From positions 1 through 14,913 of the forward strand of contig JAOIQU010000033.1 of NCBI GenBank assembly GCA_028141885.1: DNA of 14,913 bases. The letters run 5' to 3'. Origin of the DNA: Flavobacteriales bacterium (GTDB taxonomy: Bacteria > Bacteroidota > Bacteroidia > Flavobacteriales > UA16). Positions 9,001 to 14,913 of this stretch are shown piece after piece (positions within the stretch are counted from its first letter, which is position 1; each line of letters begins with the position of its first letter). The translations under genes were made by a program, and so were the position numbers. A model generated the notes under the pieces. It was not told where the DNA came from and did not search any database. It was given only the letters and a program-made list of their open reading frames with translations.

Positions 9001-9138
9001 AAAGGTCGTGAGGTTCGCGCCATTGATGGCGCACAACAAACGATTCACATTGACGGATTGAATGCTGGTCAATACTTGATTCGCATTGTTGGCCACCAAC
9101 ATGCGACAACCAGAAAGTTGACCGTCTTGAATCGCTGA
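6004..9138 (+). CDS. T9SS-secreted protein with two tandem, nearly identical beta-helix-type domains
   Basis: The product has 1044 residues from ATG 6004. The frame extends upstream to a TTG at 5968, but M-K-Q-R-F-S-L-V-L-M-L-M-S-A-V then Y-G-Q is a standard signal peptide, so 6004 is preferred. Residues 22-439 and 440-about 856 are two copies of a 418-residue unit starting C-x-C-P-P and containing I-E-A-G-T-V-V-K-G, Y-V-S-I-R-H-G-G, D-D-G-I-E-F-F-G-G and D-D-S-F-D-W-D-Q-G-Y, with Asp-rich loops that could bind calcium. Residues 57-432 and 475-850 are identical. One cysteine module follows (about 858-879), then an Ig-like SprB/PKD-type domain (about 880-955), then a T9SS type A tail starting N-V-Y-P-N-P (about 965-1044). 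The pattern of short strands and turns suggests a right-handed beta-helix. This family, from memory, is widespread in Bacteroidota and often sits beside receptors of this plug class. Its activity is unknown. Confidence 0.93.
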   Translation: MKQRFSLVLMLMSAVSFIYGQCECPPISDRPNVQIEDNGLGLGTDTWTCANNYILSGYVFIQSGQALTIEAGTVVKGAAGTGADASAMIVAKGGQLFAEGTADCPIIFTYEGDPLDGSVSYDTRGQWGGLIVLGDATTNFGGAAQVEGIPSDNDLATYGGENDADNSGVITYVSIRHGGTQLGAANEINGLTLAGVGSGTTIHHVEVVSNLDDGIEFFGGSVTVDNALVAFCGDDSFDWDQGYHGTGSNWLAIQDQPGDEGDRGGELDGDDSDDGNVSSDEMPFATPTITGWTVVGVGGNQGLLLRNGSGGHISNALLCNTSEGIEIEDKADEVEDAYERWEAGDLTLENIVVTGGVDALDYDGDAADGDDLLDAYAMANMVMNGEPEGLDYLFGFDAAGGMANNQLFLNVNQGSGHAFAEGWTFCDERNLFAEEAAPTCDCPPLADRPEVLVADDGQGVGTTSWTCDNTYILDGYVFIQSGQALTIEAGTVVKGAAGTGADASAMIVAKGGQLFAEGTADCPIIFTYEGDPLDGSVSYDTRGQWGGLIVLGDATTNFGGAAQVEGIPSDNDLATYGGENDADNSGVITYVSIRHGGTQLGAANEINGLTLAGVGSGTTIHHVEVVSNLDDGIEFFGGSVTVDNALVAFCGDDSFDWDQGYHGTGSNWLAIQDQPGDEGDRGGELDGDDSDDGNVSSDEMPFATPTITGWTVVGVGGNQGLLLRNGSGGHISNALLCNTSEGIEIEDKADEVEDAYERWEAGDLTLENIVVTGGVDALDYDGDAADGDDLLDAYAMANMVMNGEPEGLDYLFGFDAAGGMANNQLFLNVNQGSGHAFAEGWTFCDERNLFGQELNVVLGCTDDAACNYNPDATEDDGSCDLIVVTLDGTTDAEGDLEGAANITVTGGAGVYTYSWTDSTGAEISTDEDAVLFAGTYSVVATDSLGCSGALTGIIINNADSTDNVTEFFANVNVYPNPSAGSVNVVLPVGINTRVSVVDMKGREVRAIDGAQQTIHIDGLNAGQYLIRIVGHQHATTRKLTVLNR
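6067..7320 (+). repeat. Tandem domain copy 1 (1254-bp unit)
   Basis: The unit runs from the C-E-C-P-P codons to just before C-D-C-P-P. Inside it, 6175-7268 is identical by eye to 7429-8522 except for one silent T/C difference (6202 against 7456). The first 108 bp of the unit are clearly diverged from copy 2, so the near-identity is confined to a block. Confidence 0.95.
7321..8554 (+). repeat. Tandem domain copy 2 (1254-bp offset)
   Basis: This is the second copy of the domain, shifted by exactly 1254 bp. Homology continues past the near-identical block to the R-N-L-F codons, with three silent differences in the last 25 bases (7269, 7275 and 7293 against their partners). It then diverges into the linker before the cysteine module. 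Confidence 0.95.
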
Positions 9139-9161
9139 GTCAAGCACGAACTATGAACGTG

Positions 9162-9191
9162 AAAGCCCGGGCCAAATGGTCCGGGCTTTTT
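9162..9191 (+). terminator. Terminator between the convergent genes
   Basis: The stem AAAGCCCGG-GCC / GGT-CCGGGCTTT has loop AAAT and is followed on the plus strand by a T5 run (9187-9191). In the other direction only three T residues follow, so it mainly serves the plus-strand gene ending at 9138. It also lies just downstream of the convergent gene's stop (9217) and may act weakly for it. Confidence 0.88.
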
Positions 9192-9216
9192 GTTACCGAA
9201 ATGTTAGGGGGTTGGC

Positions 9217-10413
9217 TTATTGGCCGACTTGCATCACTTTGTCGACCGTACCGTTGTCCCGGCGCACCAACGTCAACGCGGGCATTCCGGGAAGACGAGC
9301 AGGCCCTGTCTCCCGCCCAATCAAGTCCCAAGCCCCTGATCGCTGAGGTGCGGAAGCGATGGGGAGCTTGTCGAGGTCAGACGTCTCAGTGTCTTGCCAC
9401 ACCAACGTCCCTGGGCTGATGCCGACAGGCACGGTGGCAAGGAGTTCGCCTGTCGAGGTGCGGATTTGGACTTCGCCGAAGGTGGCGTAATCGGTGACAC
9501 CCGCAAACGTCCAACCGTATTGAGGGTGAACGGCCAAACTGTACGCGGAAGGCGCAGCCTGGTTCAGCACCTCCCCTTCTTCCCATGCCATCGTCGGGCT
9601 GTCGAGAAGACGCAAGCCCGATTCTCCACTGATCTGCACGGCGAGCTTGCTCTCCACAAACGCCGACGCATTGCACCCGGCGGACACACCTTGAAGGGCG
9701 ACCGTTTCCACAGAGGCCAAATCGTCTAGGGCCACCCGTGAAACTGAGGTGCTGGTCCAGTCGCCGTTGTTGACGGTGAACAACGCGCCATCGTGGACAT
9801 GGATGGCCACGGGGTTTTGGGCTGCCTCGCCAAGGTCCCATTCTTCATACGTGCCCTCCATTGGATCCCAACGGCCCATGCGACCCACTTCTTCCGTGTA
9901 GATCCAGCCGTTGTTGACCGCCACGTAGACAATGCCGTCCACCACGGTCACCTCCTGACTGGGCAGGCTGGGACCCTCACTTGGTGTGAGCTCCCCCTCC
10001 CAACTGAGATCCTGCCCGTCCAACCACACCAAGTGGCTCGTCAAATCAAGCGGTTCCCAGGCGTCGTTGAGCCCACCACGCGTGACCACGACAGTGCCGT
10101 CATCAAGAATGCAAGCCTCCTGGGCACCAAGCAACTCGGTGTCGGCCAAAGTTTGACCTGTGGTCAGGTCGAGCTTGACGACTCTGTTCTCAAGGACAAC
10201 AATGGCCTCCTCCCCTCTGATTTCCAAATCTGTCGCGTAAGCTGCATCCTCAAACGTCGCTACTTCCTCATAGATGAATGACGCCAGGTCAATCTTGCCC
10301 ACACTCGGTGGCGTTTCACTCAGCACCCAGAGGGCATCCTGCGCCCATGACGATGCCGGGGCCATTGTCAGCGCTACAGCGCCGGCTAGAAAAAACAGTT
10401 TTGTATTGTTCAT
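9217..10413 (-). CDS. Exported beta-propeller protein, DUF5074/YncE-like
   Basis: The product has 398 residues. The signal peptide is M-N-N-T-K-L-F-F-L-A-G-A-V-A-L then S-S-W-A-Q. Residues about 26-350 show repeating propeller-type segments: V-V-K-L-D-L-T-T-G-Q, D-G-T-V-V-V-T-R-G-G, V-D-G-I-V-Y-V-A-V-N-N-G, H-D-G-A-L-F-T-V-N-N-G and a final V-G-I-S-P-G-T-L-V-W. This spacing resembles DUF5074/YncE-like surface propellers, whose characterised Bacteroides member (BtuG) works with a TonB-dependent vitamin B12 receptor; no such ligand can be claimed here. The last 45 residues (A-W-D-L-I-G-R-E then L-P-G-M-P-A-L-T-L-V-R) resemble the second half of a T9SS type A tail, without the usual Y-P-N-P start. 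The gene is convergent with the beta-helix gene and stands alone behind its own promoter. Confidence 0.85.
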   Translation of the reverse strand: MNNTKLFFLAGAVALTMAPASSWAQDALWVLSETPPSVGKIDLASFIYEEVATFEDAAYATDLEIRGEEAIVVLENRVVKLDLTTGQTLADTELLGAQEACILDDGTVVVTRGGLNDAWEPLDLTSHLVWLDGQDLSWEGELTPSEGPSLPSQEVTVVDGIVYVAVNNGWIYTEEVGRMGRWDPMEGTYEEWDLGEAAQNPVAIHVHDGALFTVNNGDWTSTSVSRVALDDLASVETVALQGVSAGCNASAFVESKLAVQISGESGLRLLDSPTMAWEEGEVLNQAAPSAYSLAVHPQYGWTFAGVTDYATFGEVQIRTSTGELLATVPVGISPGTLVWQDTETSDLDKLPIASAPQRSGAWDLIGRETGPARLPGMPALTLVRRDNGTVDKVMQVGQ

Positions 10414-10417
10414 GGGA

Positions 10418-10425
10418 CAAAGCTA
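10418..10425 (-). promoter_or_regulatory. Bacteroidota-type -7 element of the propeller gene
   Basis: On the minus strand, TAGCTTTG is an exact match to the Bacteroidota -7 consensus TAnnTTTG. It ends four bases before the ATG at 10413, which would give a leaderless or almost leaderless transcript. No -33 TTG lies at the usual distance; the nearest TTG is 13 bases upstream of the box. The call rests on this single short motif. Confidence 0.4.
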
Positions 10426-10476
10426 TGCCGATTTGGGCCAATTGGTTCTTTACGGGCATGTGGATGGCCCCAAACC

Positions 10477-10506
10477 AAAAGGGGGCCGCCCGTTGGCAGC
10501 CCCCTT
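10477..10506 (-). terminator. Rho-independent terminator of the giant HYR/cysteine-module gene
   Basis: Read on the minus strand, the 12-bp stem AAGGGGGCTGCC / GGCGGCCCCCTT has loop AACG and is followed by TTTT. The inner T-G wobble pairs only on the minus-strand transcript (it is an A-C mismatch on the other), which fixes the direction. It starts 42 bases after the stop of the gene ending at 10549 and separates it from the propeller gene. Confidence 0.9.
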
Positions 10507-10548
10507 CATGGTTCCAAACGTCAGACTCGACGTTTTTGGTTGATGTTC

Positions 10549-13500
10549 TTATTCGTAAACTGTGCCCCACGCCAACAGGAAGTCAAGCAAGTCGATGGCT
10601 TGGACTTGACCGTCTCCGTTGAAGTCTGGACAGAGGCTGTATTGGCAGCTGCTGTCGTCGAGCGTCGCGAGGTTGTTGTAGTTGTACGCCGTGGCGTCAG
10701 TGCAACCCAACCACACACAAGATCCTGTGTCGAACGTTGCCGATGGGTCGTAGTTCGCTGCCGTTGGGTATGTGCAACCCGCATCGTCTACGTCCATCTC
10801 TGCAATGCCCATGGCAGCGACTTCACATCCCTCCTGCACCCAGTCGATTCCCCAGTTTGGTCCTGATGAACCGTAGGCCACGAGGAACTCAAGAAGGTCA
10901 GACAACTGGACGGCCCCATCGCCGTTGAAGTCGGCGCTGCGTGGCGTGTTGGTGCAATCGCCGCTGTTCGTGTTGGCGAGACCGTTGTAGCTGCTGTACT
11001 CAGGCAACACACATCCCACGAAGTTGCAACTGCCATCGTCGTCGGTGGCAAGCGGCTCGAAGTTGATCGCGTTGCTGTAGATGCAGCCTGCGATCTCATT
11101 CGCGTCACAAATGCCATCTCCGTCTGCGTCAGAGTCGCAGTTGCTTGGGCAAGTGCCATTGGCATCTGGGAAGATGCATGACCCGTCGTTGTACGTCGCG
11201 TCGGCGTTGTAGTTGCACGCCCAAGAAACGATGCAGCCCGCACATGTGTTGAACTCACACGTGCCGTCGTCTTCCTGCGCCGTGTAGTCGAAGTTGCACG
11301 CCGTTTGGTCTGTGCAACCGCCAGTGATGTAGGTGCAAGAACCGTTGTCGTCCGTAGCGTTCGGGTTGAAGTTCAACGCCGTGGCATCCATGCAACCTGA
11401 CACTTCGTCTGCGTCGCAAACGGAATCTCCGTCGCTGTCGAACAAGCAGTTGCCATCGCAGTCCTGATCGTTGTCAGCAAACGTACAAGAGCCGTCTGGG
11501 TACAAGGCATTTGCATCGTAGTTGCAAGCCGATGGCGTCACACAGCCGTAGCAACCGAAGAAGTCACAAGATCCGTCGTTCACCGTGGCAGTCGGATCGT
11601 AGTTGCAAGCAATCAAGAGCGTGCATCCAGACACATCAAACGTGCACTGGCCATTGTCCACCGTTGCCTCTGGATCGAAGTTGGAGGCTTCGCTGTCCGT
11701 GCAACCCACACAGGCCGTGTAGTCGCATGTGCCGTTCTCGGTATTCGCTTCCGCGTTGTAGTTGCAAGCATTGACGTTCGTGCATCCAAACACTTGGCAA
11801 GAATCAAACTCACACTCGCCGCTGATTTGGGCGTCTGGGTTGAAGTTGCAAGCACTTTCGTTGGTGCAGCCCACCACAGCGCACAAGTTGCCTTCTCCGT
11901 CGAAGTAGACACATGGCTCATCTGCTCCGTAGTTGCAAGCCAACTCGTCGGCGCAGTTGCCGTCGCCTGGAGGCATGCCAAACAAGCAAGAGAAGTCACA
12001 AGACCCTGGCAGGTAGAAGTCTGCGGTTGGATCGAAGTTGCATGCGAATGGCAACGTACATCCTCCAACTTCAATGATACACGTGCCGTTGTCGTCTGTG
12101 GCGAACGGTGAGTAGTTGGACGCTTCTGGGTTGGTACATCCAGGGATTTCCAATTCGTCACAAACGCCGTCGCCGTCCGCATCGTTGTTGCAAACGCCGT
12201 CACAGTCCACAAACTGGCTGACTGGGTAAGTACAAGCCGCAGGCGCACTCAACGTCGCATTTGGATCGTACGTGCATGACGCTGGGTCGGTACAACCTGC
12301 ACAGCTGCTCAAATCACAGAGCGCCACATCCAGGTAATCTGCGGTTGGATCAAAGTTGCACGCGAATGGCAACAAACAACCTGCGACCAAACAGCTGCCG
12401 TCGTCGTCCGTGGCGGCTGGGTTGTACGCCGGGTTGGTTGGGTCGGTACATCCTGCGATTTCGAATTCATCGCAAATGCCGTCTCCGTCTGTGTCGTTCA
12501 AACACTCCCCGTTGCAGTCGTAGCCGTAATCTGGGAACGTGCAGCTGCCGTCGTTCAAGGTGGCGTCTTCGTCGTAGTTGCAGGCTCCTTCAAGCGTACA
12601 ACCTGCACAAGAAGCGAATTCACAGGTTCCGGCAATCTGGAACTCGGCAGTTGGATCGTAGTTGCACGCAAATGCGATCGTACAGCCTCCAGTCAAACAA
12701 GATCCGTCGTCGATGTTGGCCTCTGGGTTGTATCCAGGGTTGTCTGGATCCGTACAGCCGGCAACCTCCAGTTCATCACAGATTCCATTCTCGTTGACGT
12801 CGTTGATGCAGTTGCCATCACAGTCGTACGCGTACAAGGGGTAGAAACATGAACCGTCGTCTTCGTTGGCAAACTCATCGTAGTTACACGCAGTGGCATC
12901 CGTACAGCCAAACACCTGCAACACCAAGGTTGTCGTCTCGACGTAGGTCGCAGTGTTGCCACAAGCGTCCGAAGCGGTGTACTCCCGCTCGACTGTCAAC
13001 TCGTTGGGTGAATCCACCAAGATGGTTTCCTCCACGCTCCATGAAGCCTCCGTGTCGCAATTGTCAAGCACCACCACGAATGGCTCAGCCAAGGTGTCAC
13101 CATCGGCAGCGTAAATCACAGACGTTGCATCCGGGGTGAACGTGAATTCGGGAGCCGTGGTGTCCACAACGTTGATGGTTTGGACAGCTGAGGTGCTGTT
13201 TCCACAATCGTCGGTGGCCGTGTATGTGCGAATCACCGTCATCTCCTGTGGGCAGTCGCCCTCCACGATTTCTTCAGTCACATCGACAGTCACCGCGCCA
13301 CACGCGTCATCCGCAGTGTGGGATGGTGCAGGCAGGGCTTCGTAGCACTCCACTGTGACATCCTCGGCAATCTCCAATGTTGGAGCCGTGGTGTCTTGCT
13401 GGGTGATGGTTTGGACTGCTGTGGTCGAATTGCCACATGCGTCCGTGGCAGTGAAGGTGCGGGTGATGACGTAAGCACCACCGCAATCACCCTGATCCAA

Positions 13501-14874
13501 GACCTCATCCATCGTCACAGTCACATCTCCGCAATTGTCCACTGCAGTGGCCATCGTGACGGACAGGCTGATGTTGCACTCGATCAATTGATCTTCCGGC
13601 ACAAACGTGAATTCAGGAGCCGTCGTGTCAGAAATCTCAATCGTCTGAGTGGCTTCAGTGCTGTTACCACACGCATCGGTCGCAGTGAACGTGCGAATCA
13701 AAGTGTACGTGTTGGCGCACCCTCCGTCCAACGTGTCCGTGTCAACAGTCACCGTCACTTCACCGCAGTTGTCGGTGGCCGTGGCCATGTCCAACGCCAG
13801 GTCTTCTGAACACTCTGCGCTGAAGTCAGCCGGCACAGATGTGAATTCTGGAGCGGTCGTGTCCTCAACCGTGATGGTTTGGACCCCAACTGTTTCGTTG
13901 AAGCATGCATCCACCGCGGTGAACGTCCGCGTCAACACATAGCTGTTGTCGCAAGTGTAGTCGTAGGTCTCTTCCACCGTAACCAAGGCCAAACCGCATG
14001 CGTCGCTCGCCAAGGCATCCAACAACACCAAGTCGTCGCCGCAATCGGCTTCATAGCTCGGTGGGAGGAACAGCTCAGGACCAGTCGTGTCAACCACAGT
14101 GATGGTCTGAGCCGCACTGGTGAAGTTGCCACAAGCATCGGTCGCGGTGAACGTGCGAACCAACACGTAGCCATTCGCACAATCTCCAGCCAAGGTCTCT
14201 TCACTCACCGTGATGCTCACCTCGCTGCAGTTGTCAGACGCAGTCGCGTCATCCAGTGTCAACGTTTCAGTGCACTCCGCAGTGTAATCCGCTGGAATGT
14301 TCAGAACAGGAGCAGTCGTGTCCTCAACCGTGATGGTTTGAGTGGCGGAGCTGCTGTTGCCAGCGTCGTCAGTGGCAGTGAACGTGCGCGTCACAGTGTA
14401 GCTGCCATCGCAGTCGCCTGCGGTGGTCTCGCTGCTCACTTCGATCGTCACCTCACCACAGTTGTCGGTGGCAGTGGCGTCGTCCAAGATCAACTCGTCA
14501 GAGCACTCGGCGGTGTAGTCCGCTGGGACGCTCAACTCAGGAGCTGTCGTGTCTTCAACGGTGATCGTCTGGCTCGCAGAAGTGCTGTTGCCACAGGCGT
14601 CCGTTGCAGTGAACGTGCGAACAATCGTGTAGTTGCCAGCAGCATCGCCTGCAATCGTCTCGCTCTCCACAGTGATGCTCACTTCGCTGCAGTTGTCTGA
14701 CGCAGTAGCGTCGTCCATAGGCATCTCGTCAGAGCACTCAACCGTGTAGTCGGCAGGAACGCTCGTGAACTCAGGTGCTGTCGTGTCCTCAACCGTAATG
14801 GTCTGAGACGCGCTGCTGCTGTTGCCAGCGTCGTCAGTGGCCGTGAACGTGCGCGTCACAGTGTAGCTGCCATC
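10549..14874 (-). CDS. Giant secreted HYR-repeat and cysteine-module protein (5' end missing)
   Basis: The 3' part of a very long gene is visible (1441 codons, stop at 10549-10551). The GTG at 14859 lies inside a repeat and is not the real start; the coding homology runs to 14874, where it stops abruptly at a strand-switch junction. The order is: eight to nine HYR-type Ig-like repeats of about 77-78 residues (R-T-F-T-A-T-D-A-C-G-N, T-I-T-V-E-D-T-T-A-P, T-A-T-D-N-C-G-E-V); about 22 cysteine modules, five followed by a calcium motif (D-x-D-G-D-G-x-C-D-E-x-E); then two EF-hand/dockerin-like motifs, one internal (10871-10932) and one terminal (10552-10632). It is probably a calcium-stiffened, disulphide-rich surface adhesin or matrix protein. 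No T9SS type A tail is present. Family-level identification is strong; the biological role is inferred. Confidence 0.9.
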   Translation of the reverse strand, partial: DGSYTVTRTFTATDDAGNSSSASQTITVEDTTAPEFTSVPADYTVECSDEMPMDDATASDNCSEVSITVESETIAGDAAGNYTIVRTFTATDACGNSTSASQTITVEDTTAPELSVPADYTAECSDELILDDATATDNCGEVTIEVSSETTAGDCDGSYTVTRTFTATDDAGNSSSATQTITVEDTTAPVLNIPADYTAECTETLTLDDATASDNCSEVSITVSEETLAGDCANGYVLVRTFTATDACGNFTSAAQTITVVDTTGPELFLPPSYEADCGDDLVLLDALASDACGLALVTVEETYDYTCDNSYVLTRTFTAVDACFNETVGVQTITVEDTTAPEFTSVPADFSAECSEDLALDMATATDNCGEVTVTVDTDTLDGGCANTYTLIRTFTATDACGNSTEATQTIEISDTTAPEFTFVPEDQLIECNISLSVTMATAVDNCGDVTVTMDEVLDQGDCGGAYVITRTFTATDACGNSTTAVQTITQQDTTAPTLEIAEDVTVECYEALPAPSHTADDACGAVTVDVTEEIVEGDCPQEMTVIRTYTATDDCGNSTSAVQTINVVDTTAPEFTFTPDATSVIYAADGDTLAEPFVVVLDNCDTEASWSVEETILVDSPNELTVEREYTASDACGNTATYVETTTLVLQVFGCTDATACNYDEFANEDDGSCFYPLYAYDCDGNCINDVNENGICDELEVAGCTDPDNPGYNPEANIDDGSCLTGGCTIAFACNYDPTAEFQIAGTCEFASCAGCTLEGACNYDEDATLNDGSCTFPDYGYDCNGECLNDTDGDGICDEFEIAGCTDPTNPAYNPAATDDDGSCLVAGCLLPFACNFDPTADYLDVALCDLSSCAGCTDPASCTYDPNATLSAPAACTYPVSQFVDCDGVCNNDADGDGVCDELEIPGCTNPEASNYSPFATDDNGTCIIEVGGCTLPFACNFDPTADFYLPGSCDFSCLFGMPPGDGNCADELACNYGADEPCVYFDGEGNLCAVVGCTNESACNFNPDAQISGECEFDSCQVFGCTNVNACNYNAEANTENGTCDYTACVGCTDSEASNFDPEATVDNGQCTFDVSGCTLLIACNYDPTATVNDGSCDFFGCYGCVTPSACNYDANALYPDGSCTFADNDQDCDGNCLFDSDGDSVCDADEVSGCMDATALNFNPNATDDNGSCTYITGGCTDQTACNFDYTAQEDDGTCEFNTCAGCIVSWACNYNADATYNDGSCIFPDANGTCPSNCDSDADGDGICDANEIAGCIYSNAINFEPLATDDDGSCNFVGCVLPEYSSYNGLANTNSGDCTNTPRSADFNGDGAVQLSDLLEFLVAYGSSGPNWGIDWVQEGCEVAAMGIAEMDVDDAGCTYPTAANYDPSATFDTGSCVWLGCTDATAYNYNNLATLDDSSCQYSLCPDFNGDGQVQAIDLLDFLLAWGTVYE
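10640..12909 (-). repeat. Array of about 22 cysteine modules with calcium-binding inserts
   Basis: Modules of about 20 residues begin G-C-T and end D-G-S-C or a variant. A higher order is visible: five triads (a module, a D-x-D-G-D-G-x-C-D-E-x-E calcium motif, then two more modules). Triad starts at 12909, 12603 and 12297 are exactly 306 bp apart, and those at 11547 and 11238 are 309 bp apart. Five modules between the third and fourth triads, and the final two, fall outside this order. An EF-hand motif is inserted before the last two modules. Confidence 0.88.
12920..14874 (-). repeat. Tandem HYR-type Ig-like repeat array
   Basis: Nine R-T-F/R-T-Y/R-E-Y strand motifs define eight complete units of 231-234 bp; the first three F codons are at 14845-14847, 14611-14613 and 14380-14382. 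Units carry D-N-C and V-E-C cysteines, likely forming intradomain disulphides. The first and third units are very similar in DNA, which makes this stretch prone to recombination and to assembly error. The last unit is the most diverged (V-E-R-E-Y-T-A-S-D). Confidence 0.9.
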
Positions 14875-14913
14875 GACAACTGTGGTGAGGTTACGATTGA
14901 GGTGTCTAGCGAG
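14875..14913 (+). other. Inverted fragment of an HYR repeat at the window edge
   Basis: These 39 bases read on the plus strand encode D-N-C-G-E-V-T-I-E-V-S-S-E, identical in protein to the repeat encoded on the minus strand at 14428-14466. 33 of 39 bases match and all six differences are silent. The strand switch is directly after the minus-strand Asp codon 14872-14874. It is either a real inversion boundary or a chimeric contig end. Confidence 0.8.

Noticed and set aside
13879..14700. Long 273-codon plus-strand frame inside the HYR array
   Set aside because: It is the antisense image of repeated coding DNA. It is Arg/Ser/His-rich, has no domain logic, and its length follows from the periodic sequence.
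14857..14859. GTG at 14859 as the start of the giant minus-strand gene
   Set aside because: It encodes a conserved valine in the T-V-T-R-T-F strand of a repeat, and the repeat homology continues upstream to 14874. There is no signal peptide.
10640..14874. Regular repeats resembling a CRISPR or satellite array
   Set aside because: The repeats keep an open reading frame, vary mainly at silent positions, and translate to known extracellular module types.
1..14913. tRNA, rRNA, riboswitch or transposase genes
   Set aside because: No cloverleaf, conserved rRNA stretch, recognisable aptamer, or transposase motif with terminal inverted repeats was seen. Intergenic gaps are all under 200 bases and are accounted for by terminators and short upstream regions.

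Overview
The window looks like a piece of a Bacteroidota genome, probably a marine flavobacterium-like organism. It has a Bacteroidota-style TonB-dependent receptor with an N-terminal carboxypeptidase-regulatory-like domain, a type IX secretion (T9SS) type A sorting tail, many C-T-D..A-C-N-Y..D-G-S-C cysteine modules, HYR-type repeats, and little Shine-Dalgarno sequence at most starts. Base composition is moderately GC-rich for that group. No RNA gene, insertion sequence, CRISPR array or phage gene is visible. Both ends cut through genes, so this is probably a whole contig or a contig end.

Plus-strand block (1-9138). A 5'-truncated secreted beta-helix-type protein (3-1325) ends with four cysteine modules and a single-loop dockerin-like tail, followed by a strong terminator. 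Next come a TonB-dependent outer-membrane receptor (1486-4767) and, 13 bases later, a lipocalin-like lipoprotein (4781-5833), almost certainly one operon closed by a UUCG-capped terminator. A second secreted beta-helix-type protein (6004-9138) follows. It carries two tandem copies of the same domain found in the truncated gene, and the two copies are almost identical at DNA level. It ends with one cysteine module, a SprB/PKD-like Ig-type domain and a classical T9SS tail.

Minus-strand block (9217-14874). A convergent gene encodes an exported DUF5074/YncE-like beta-propeller with what looks like a shortened T9SS-like tail. Upstream of it, behind its own terminator, lies the 3' part (1441 codons visible) of a giant secreted protein. 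That part holds eight to nine HYR-type repeats, then about 22 cysteine modules interspersed with thrombospondin-3-like calcium motifs, then dockerin-like EF-hand motifs.

Taken together this is a cell-surface locus: one TonB-dependent uptake receptor with a surface lipoprotein, flanked by paralogous secreted beta-helix proteins, next to a propeller protein and a very large repeat adhesin. The substrate cannot be read from the sequence. The most notable points are the sharply bounded 1.09-kb near-identical duplication inside the second beta-helix gene, the use of two different C-terminal tails by related proteins, and a strand-switch junction at 14874/14875, where the HYR reading frame jumps to the opposite strand (an inversion or, more likely, a chimeric contig end).
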